Shown: positions 56,703-64,000 of the stretch, piece after piece | Position numbering within the stretch: position 1 is the first letter of the stretch | How the letters are laid out: each line of letters opens with the position of its first letter | DNA from: Panopea generosa | Lineage: Eukaryota; Mollusca; Bivalvia; Adapedonta; Hiatellidae | DNA length: 64,000 bases | Direction: 5' to 3' | Assembly (NCBI GenBank): GCA_029582155.1 | Contig: CM055908.1 | Coordinates: 23,049,103 to 23,113,102, forward strand | Notes under the pieces: generated by a model | The model's input: only the letters and a program-made list of their open reading frames with translations | The model's database searches: none | What the model was told of the DNA's origin: nothing | Position numbers and translations under genes: made by a program

Positions 56703-56982
56703 GAACCTGATATCTCCCAAATCAGGTCTATTAACCCCCAATGAAAAAGCATGGATTTCCATGCCTGTCCTACAGTTCATAGCTATTGATTGTTACTAAA
56801 CTTTGACGTCATTCAAACTTTCCTTTAAGCAACTGACCAATCAACATGCTAAAATTTGGCTTTCCCAACATCAAATTAACTGACCAATGAGCATCATCCT
56901 ACTATGTTGATAGATGATAGCGAATCAGCACGTTTGTAACAATTGCTATTTAACAGACCTGATTGGGAGAGCCCAGGGTCAG
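56703..56982. mobile_element. Foldback element with TCTCCCAAATCAGGTCT ends
   Basis: Left end TCTCCCAAATCAGGTCTATT and right end AACAGACCTGATTGGGAGAG are inverted. The interior has CAACTGACCAATCAACATGC-like and ACTGACCAATGAGCATC blocks in direct repetition. Related blocks occur at 48330-48520. Confidence 0.75.
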
Positions 56983-57761
56983 TTCTACAGACAAGAGGAA
57001 ATTCGACTGATACATTCATTTTGGTTAATTTTTCATTAAATAAATAAATGGCATCACTAAACAAGAAGATTGACAACTGCTTTACAACTACTTTGAAGAA
57101 TTGCAATTTCTTCGGGTCCAAGAAATTTGTTTATTTAAAATTGGTACAACTTTTTTTTATTCTTAGTTCTAACAAAAAACGAAGGAAAAGTTTATATATA
57201 TAGGAGGGTACGGTTCACTTTACATGCAAGATGTATACTCATTTAAAAAGTACATTACAAAAAAATATCAAATTGAATTTTGTATTAAACCTTAAGTTTC
57301 ATTAATACAAAACACATCTATTTTTGCTAATAAATACAAAGTTTTAAATGATTGCAATGATTGGATTGCTTACTCTTGCATTTCACATTTTTATAAGTTT
57401 TGGAAAGATTTTCTTAATCACTTCATCTGCATACTTTTGTTGTCTTTCTTTGTAAGTGAAGAAAGACTCAGGAACTGTTAATTCCTGTATTATTTTGTAT
57501 TGGTACGCCATAAATTCATGTCATGCATTGCAGTAATGTTTATTGTTAAAATGGACATGTTTTGTATTTCATTGTAAAAAAAAGGCATGTTTTGTATTAA
57601 TTTATTTGTAAATAAATGAATAATATTAACAGTTAGAGATAGCCTTGCTGTTTATTTATGTTCCATCCTGCAGTCATGATTACAACGCAGGTAGATTTGA
57701 TAAGATTTCCATCAGTGGTTGCTAACTACATTGTAAGTTTATGACATATGTAATAAGGTCT

Positions 57762-59091
57762 TTAACCCTTTACTCCATAGATCTGCGTTTTCCTACACCA
57801 ATCACAGAAGGCCTTTGAAAACAGTGCAGGAAGAGTTCAGATTGCTTGTAACGACCAATCTGAACACTTCTTGCACTGTTTTCCACTCTGTCAGTTAATA
57901 TAAATATAATTCACCCAATAATTCAAAAGCCTTCTATATTAGGTGTCCAAAGGCGTCTATATTAGAGGTGTCCAAAGGCATCTAAATTAGAGGTGTCCAA
58001 AGGCGTCTAAATTAGAGATGTCCAAAGGCGTCTATATTAGAGGTGTCCAAAGGCATCTATATTAGAGTCGTCCAAAGGTGTCTATATCAGAGGCGTCCAA
58101 AGGCGTCTATATCAGAGGCGTCCAAAGGCATCTATATGAGAGGCGTCCAAAGGTGTCTTTTATTAGAGGTGTCCAAAGGCGTCTATATTAGAGGCGTCCA
58201 AAGGCGTCTGTATTATAGGCGTTCGAAGGCGTCTATAGTAAAAGCGTCCGAAGGCGTCTATATAAGAGGCATCCGAAGGCGTCTATATTAGAGGTGACAA
58301 AGGCGTCTATATAAGAGGCGTCCAAAGGCATCTATATTAGAGGCATCCAAAGGCGTCTATATTTGAGGTGTCAAAAGGCGTCTATATTAGAGGCGTCCAA
58401 AGGTTTCTATATTAGAGACGTCCAAAGGCGTCTATATGACAGGTGTCCAAAGGCGTTTTTATTAGAGACGTCCAAAGGCGTCTATATTAGAGGCGTCCAA
58501 AGGCGTCTTTATTAGAGGCGTCCAAAATAGTCTATATTAGAGGCGTCTATATTAGAGAAGTCCAAAGGCATCTATATTAGAGGTGACAAAGGCGTCTATA
58601 TTAGAGGCGTCCAAAGGCGTCTATATTAGAGGCGTCCAAAGGCGTCTATATTTGAGGCGTTCAAAGGCGTCTATATTAGAGGCGTCCAAAGGCATCTATA
58701 TTAGAGGCGGCTAAAGGCTTCTATATTAGAAGCGTCCAAAGGCGTCTATATTAGAGGCGTCCAAAGGCGTCTATATTAGAGGTGTCCAAAGACGTCTTTA
58801 TTAGAGGCTTCCAAAATAGTCTATATTAGAGGTGTCCAAAGGCATTTATATTAGAGGTGTCCAAAGGCGTCTATATTAGAGGTGTCCAAAGGCATTTATA
58901 TTAGAGGTGTCCAAAGGCGTCTATATTAGAGGTGTCCAAAGGCATTTATATTAGAGGTGTCCAAAGGTGTCTATATTAGAGGTGTCCAAAGGCATCTATA
59001 TTAGAGGTGTCCAAAGGCGTCTATATTAGAGGTGTCCAAAGGTGTCTATATTAGAGGTTTCCAAAGGCGTCTATATGAAGTAAAGGGTTAG
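57762..59091 (+). mobile_element. TTAA-type foldback element, copy 5, expanded to 1.33 kb
   Basis: TTAA-CCCTTTACTCCATAGAT opens it (57762), the palindrome lies at 57817-57883, and AGTAAAGGGTTAG closes it, with TTAG replacing TTAA. Between them the 25-bp unit found 0-4 times in the other copies is repeated about 45 times (about 57945-59077). Apart from this expansion it matches copy 4 throughout. Confidence 0.93.
57945..59077. repeat. 25-bp satellite array inside the TTAA element
   Basis: Unit GGCGTCTATATTAGAGGCGT plus CCAAA, about 45 copies. Left-hand and right-hand portions favour AGGTGTCC, the middle AGGCGTCC. A paired variant (GGCATTTATA next to GGCGTCTATA) recurs near 58850-58950, showing two-unit amplification. 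Confidence 0.96.
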
Positions 59092-59146
59092 GAACTCGCA
59101 CAAGTATGAAAGTATTTAGCATAGATTTTTTTGTTACGACTACAGA

Positions 59147-59512
59147 GCACTGTAATTAAAACCCACCAGTCAATTGACATTCTTTGTAATTAAAACCCAC
59201 CAGTCAATTGACATTCTTTGTAATTAAAACCAACCAGTCAATTGACATTCTTTGTAATTAAAACCCACCAGTCAAATGACATTCTTTGTAATTAATTTAA
59301 AATCCATAAGTCAAATTAATGACATTCTTTGTAATTAATTTAAAATCTATCAGTCAAATGACATCTTGTAATTAAAACCTATCTGTCAAATGACATTCTT
59401 TATAATTAATTTAAAATCCATAAATCAAATGACATTCTTTGTAATTAATTTAAAATCCATCAGTTAAATGACATTCTTTGTAATTTAAACCCTTCAGTCA
59501 AATTACACTTTT
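59147..59512. repeat. 34-bp degenerate tandem array
   Basis: About ten copies of GTAATTAAAACCCACCAGTC plus AATTGACATTCTTT; later copies are longer (TTAATTTAAAATCCAT) and more diverged. Confidence 0.92.
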
Positions 59513-60859
59513 GTTCTAAATATTTTTTTTCCCAGTGAAATGACCTTTGTAATCAATAATTTGGCAATAAAATATGTTTAAACTATAGTGGTGATTCATC
59601 CAGCACATCGGGTCTGGATCGAACGGAAAGTCCTGAATGTTTGTTTTTGCAGTGGGAGGTAAATATGAATGGGTGCTTCACAAAAATGTCCATGTCTGAT
59701 TCCGTATCAGTTTCAAACTGAGTGCTGATTTGTGAGATGAACTTCTAAGATAACCTGTTGGTAGGAGCACCAGTTGGATGAGACATGAGACATTTCATCC
59801 TTCCTTTTCAAATTGTCAATGATTTATTTTGCACATTGGAGGATTGAGACTGCGATATTATGCAATACCAGTCAGGGGAATAAATTGGTCTTGGTACAAC
59901 CGTTGACAACGATAGCATCTGGGTAATAAATGTTTGGCACCATGGATCCCACACAGCTGCTTGAATTCAGACCAGAGGGTGCCTGTGAGATCGCCTTCCA
60001 GTAGTCCTTATATAGATATGTACATGCTGGTGCCTTTGAGAAGTGTTGCACTTCCCAGAAGTAGCCAAGCCAGTCCTGAGCCACTCACTAAAAGTCACAG
60101 ACTCAGTAATTTGGCGGTGTTTTTGGCTGCGGTTAGATGTGTCACCCGGTTGTGGTTTAGTAACTCTTCCGAGCCTAACACTTATAATTTAAAAAGAACT
60201 GGTGTCTTTTGTTCAAATGGTCCACAAGAATTTTATGAACTATTGCAGTTGTATTTCACCCACTACATCCGGACAGTGATAGTAACTTCTTTATGACATG
60301 CCTCAATGACAAGTTGTTTATATTCAAGTCTCTGGTCAACGACCTCGTTTGAAGCACTATTGAAATAAACATACGATTCTATATTGTCATTTCTGTGTTG
60401 TATAAGACTTACCTTCAACATGCCTTCTATTGACATGTTTGATTTCTCCTCTGTCGATAACTATTTTAAAGTGTCCATTTCCATATATTGAGATGGCGGG
60501 TATGGCAATGTCCCACCCACTGACCCAGCAGAATGATGAGGACATTTGGAATGCTGAACTTGTCTATTACATCCAATAGATGGGACATGTTTACCCATGT
60601 AAAGAGGTAGGCCAACTTTCTGTATCAGTTTGTATGTTTGTAGTCATTGTCCACAGTTGAAATAATATTGCAAATAAAAATAATCATGTTTGTTTTACTT
60701 CGTCTTCAAAAACATGCCTGACATGAAAAGGGGCATCATTCTAACTAAAGGTTACATATTGCGTAAGAAGTGGAAGGAAGCTACTATGGGGTAAATGATT
60801 TATATTCAATCTAGAAAGCTGTTAACTATGGGGTGCCGTTTTTCTATTCAATCATACTA

Positions 60860-60990
60860 AGCGATATCATCTATTCGAAACAAACAAGTGATATCACTTA
60901 TTCGAATAGGTGATATCACTTATTCTAATAAGTGATATCACCTGCTTGAATAAGTGATAACAACTATTTAAATAAGTGATATCACTTATT
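60860..60990. repeat. Tandem palindromes built on AAGTGATATCACTT
   Basis: Five or six copies of a 22-24-bp unit each centred on GATATC. AATAAGTGATATCACTTATT (60971-60990) is a perfect 20-bp palindrome. Neighbouring copies differ by one or two bases. Confidence 0.88.
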
Positions 60991-62171
60991 ATGGTTAAAT
61001 AGTAAAAAGGCACCATCATAGTTATAACGGAGGGCTATATGGGCTAAATGTCTGGGGGTTTGTTTAATGACTTGTATACACATTGCAATTTAGAATAATT
61101 TTATAATGTAGAAACTTTAAATAGCTTGTGATTATTTTAATCATTCCACTGATCAGTGCATGGTGCAGCATCATTTTCAACATTTAGTAAAAAAAAATTT
61201 AAAAAAGAAATACATAATTATATCTGGAGCTGGAACTTTAGACATTCTAATTAGAAGATAAAATATTGTTCCGTCTTATGGATTTTCTTGTAGATCTAGA
61301 TCTACCCATTTTAATTACGGATCTACTCTTAACAATACCCATATTTTTATTAAAATAACAATAGTTCTACTGAAAAACATGTGTGCCCATTCTGATTTTT
61401 TGTTCTGTTCCCTCTAAACTGAAATCCTGGATCCACCCCTGCATATATAACAAACAACATTTTGTATCTACATCATCACCTTCTATCAGTGCTTACAAAA
61501 TGTTCTGGTCTACATTGGACACAAACTTTATTATTTTATTTCTGCTTAACCATTTTCAGGTTTCATTACTTTAAGTACTTTGATTTTTCACCTGAACGAA
61601 AACGAAAGTACAATACTTTAGTATATATTATTGGAAAGAAACCGATTCCGGTTGAAACAAAGTGAAACAAAGAAGTACTTAAACTCATTTGTATCATGTC
61701 CTTTTAATATTTTGTGCAGTTCGTTACAAGTAAAAAAGGGTTCATATGATCAAGTCAATGTTTTTTCAATACAGGTCTATAATTAGGAATGACGTAAGTT
61801 CAATACGTACAATACAGAAAATCTACAATTTGGAATATATCTGATTTTTTAAATTTGATAAAACTATATTATCGTATAAGTTGATGATTCAATGCTACCC
61901 GTGACTTAATAACATGTTGATAGGTGACTGATGATACGAATAACATCGCCGTTAACATGAAAAAAATCGGCAACGGAAAACGTAACAAAGCGGAAGGAGG
62001 AAGTATTTTGTCATTACAAAATTATTGTACAGCCATTTTGTTTTTATTGTGATATGCAGAATTTATTGGTTAAGCAGGTAAATAATAAGGTATATATTTA
62101 GATTTATTTAGTTGATAAAAGCAAGGACTTGTATACTTCTATATAATTCCTTGATAAAAGTATACTTTGAA

Positions 62172-62261
62172 ATTTCTAAATTTTAACTGTATTGACCCCT
62201 TATGAAAAGTCAACTGATTTCTAAATTTTAACTGTATTGACCCCTTATGAAAAGTCAACTG
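62172..62261. repeat. 45-bp direct tandem duplication
   Basis: Two identical adjacent copies starting ATTTCTAAATTTTAACTGTA. Confidence 0.95.
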
Positions 62262-64000
62262 ATCTTATTAAGGCATACCTTATTGATGGTGTTCAGATTT
62301 TAAACGGAATAATATCTTTGAACAAATGGATGAAAAAATGAGAATTTTCCATTTTCTATAGTTTCCCAATATTAAAATTTAAGTCCCTTTAAAGGGTTCC
62401 TATAAATGCTAGTCTCTTGATTGTGCAAACTTAAAAACTTTACTCATATGGATAACTCGTATCATATGTGAACAAATTTGAATGACCGTTGTTGAGAAGC
62501 AGATTTTCAAACGAAATATAATACGCATACTTTGGACCAATCCTGAAACATCGGGTATTTCCGTATCCTCTGTATAATACACGTAATATAGGCATAGCAC
62601 CACCATTGCAAAAAGGAAGTGCTTCTTTAAAAATGCATTTTCCTTATTTTAATGCTCATTTTTTTTTTATTTGAATGGCATTATTGATGTATTTTGAACA
62701 CTTTGATAGCATTGTCATGTTTGAATTGTGAATTTAGAAAAAAAAATGATGCTTGGAAATTGGGGTATGAATACATGATTTCGGAAGTCTACTTTCACTT
62801 TGTCAACAGTGTACACACTGAGCAGAAAAAAAAATCTCTTATATGACACATGACCCCTACTTTTCTCATCATATTTTGATAGTGCAGAGGTTGACAAACA
62901 GTAAAATGTAGGTTTCACTTCTTTCATTTGGGATTCTCTATGAATGACAAGCCTTCAAACTTTTATTATTTACTATAGAATAAAGAACAAAAATCAATGG
63001 TGGGATGACACCTAATATATTGTGTAACATAAAGCCCGAGGTGATCAGATTGTGGATTCCATGGAATAAGGGACATAACTGTGTTTGCATATACCATGAC
63101 ATGCCTAATTGAGTTATCTTTCTTCTTGAATACAATAAACTGGCTATCATTTAATACATTAGCAATGGGCGCTGTTGAGTATGTAGGCTCAGCATTCAAC
63201 AATGAAAAGAAAATAGGAGACTTTTATTAGATATGTTTTACACACCCGACAACAACAGCTAAAACACACAAGTTTAAAAAAATGTCCCCTTACTCCCATT
63301 AGCTTTATTTTAATCAGTCATGCCTTATAAAATAAATGGAAAAAAACCCAGTTTAAATGTGAATAATGATGCAAATAACTAATAGTTCATAGGATGGTTC
63401 CTTTATTGCTAAATCCATCAACGTCCCTGAAGACCAGGCGTCCTTTATGACGAAAATTAAGAACATTCAAACCAATGCAGACGACAGGTAGAGCTAGTGC
63501 TATAATGGACAATTGTATTACAAACACGTGCAAAATGTTGTTGCATTTCTTTGGAGGCACGATTGTCTAAGAAAAAAATCAAAGTGAACTATTCCAAATT
63601 TGAAATATGTTAATTAAACCGTCACTGGTAAACACTGATAAACTTAAAATACAAAAAAATATTATTTGGATTAATAATGTTTGTATGAAAGATCCAATTT
63701 GCGAGAAATGTCCGTTTTCAGAGTGGTAGAAAAAGTAAGAACGTTTTCTTTTACAAAAAACATGTACAATAAAAATAACATGATATGTAGCAGTCAAAGG
63801 TCAATACATACCAGATAAGAGCTGATAAGAGGGACCATCGACTTTGAGTGGACATATGTCAACGGGGAGCTTAAATCTGATGAATAGATGGACCCAATCT
63901 CACTCTTCCCCCGTAGTCATTGTAAAAAATGTGTAGATGCCACAATCGAAGTCAAACCGAAAGTAGGTTATGTTTATCTCCAATACAAGTGCTAAACATA

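Larger units (their letters stand above)
55027..64000. other. 3' UTR and downstream intergenic region
   Basis: Holds a diverged foldback copy (about 55550-55905), a foldback element (56703-56982), the expanded TTAA element (57762-59091), a 34-bp array (59147-59512), a palindromic array (60860-60990) and a 45-bp duplication (62172-62261). An unresolved coding-like island on the - strand (59583-60600) is a finding. 62270-64000 shows nothing recognised. Confidence 0.6.

Noticed and set aside
58043-58291. Open frame with repeated GVQRRLY-like motif
   Set aside because: It is the 25-bp satellite read in one frame; the unit length is not a multiple of three and the frame soon closes.
59934-60296. 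120-codon + strand open frame
   Set aside because: Composition rich in Ser, Pro and Arg is typical of an antisense frame, no family is recognised, and it crosses the - strand island, which looks more protein-like.

Overview
The window is eukaryotic, AT-rich, and dominated by introns and repeats. It carries one recognisable protein-coding gene, on the + strand: an LRRC27 (leucine-rich repeat-containing protein 27) orthologue. I assembled it from 12 exons between 8628 and 55026. All splice phases agree and the model gives a 580-residue protein. The many short tRNA-derived SINEs, foldback DNA elements and intronic minisatellites suggest an invertebrate, most likely a mollusc and perhaps a bivalve. 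That placement is inference from general repeat style, not a match I could test.

Layout. 1-714 is a 41-bp tandem array cut by the window edge. 715-8480 is intergenic, with SINE copies, a 440-bp tandem duplication whose second copy was split by a SINE with a 12-bp target duplication, and a foldback element. 8390-8627 is the likely promoter and 5' UTR, with a short upstream ORF. Exons 1-3 (8628-14179) encode the acidic N-terminus and the leucine-rich repeats. Exons 4-6 (18709-26775) encode a poorly conserved linker with a Ser/Asp-rich acidic patch. Exons 7-12 (27791-55026) encode a proline-rich hinge and a long, highly charged, probably coiled-coil C-terminal half. Intron 11 is 21.5 kb and contains four separate tandem arrays (43, 61, 40 and 44 bp units). 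The last array runs to within about 10 bp of the 3' splice site of the terminal exon. 55027-64000 is 3' UTR and intergenic, with a 1.33-kb expanded foldback element, a 34-bp array, a palindromic micro-array and an unresolved coding-like island on the - strand near 59.6-60.6 kb.

The most notable structure is a family of five TTAA-flanked foldback elements (piggyBac-like MITEs). They share an internal palindrome of about 66 bp and carry 0, 1, 2, 4 or about 45 copies of one internal 25-bp unit, so they look like snapshots of a satellite growing inside a transposon. Two of the five copies sit inside other foldback elements. I found no bacterial features, operons, CRISPR arrays or phage genes. I see no convincing novel multi-gene system; the interest lies in repeat birth and its interaction with one host gene.
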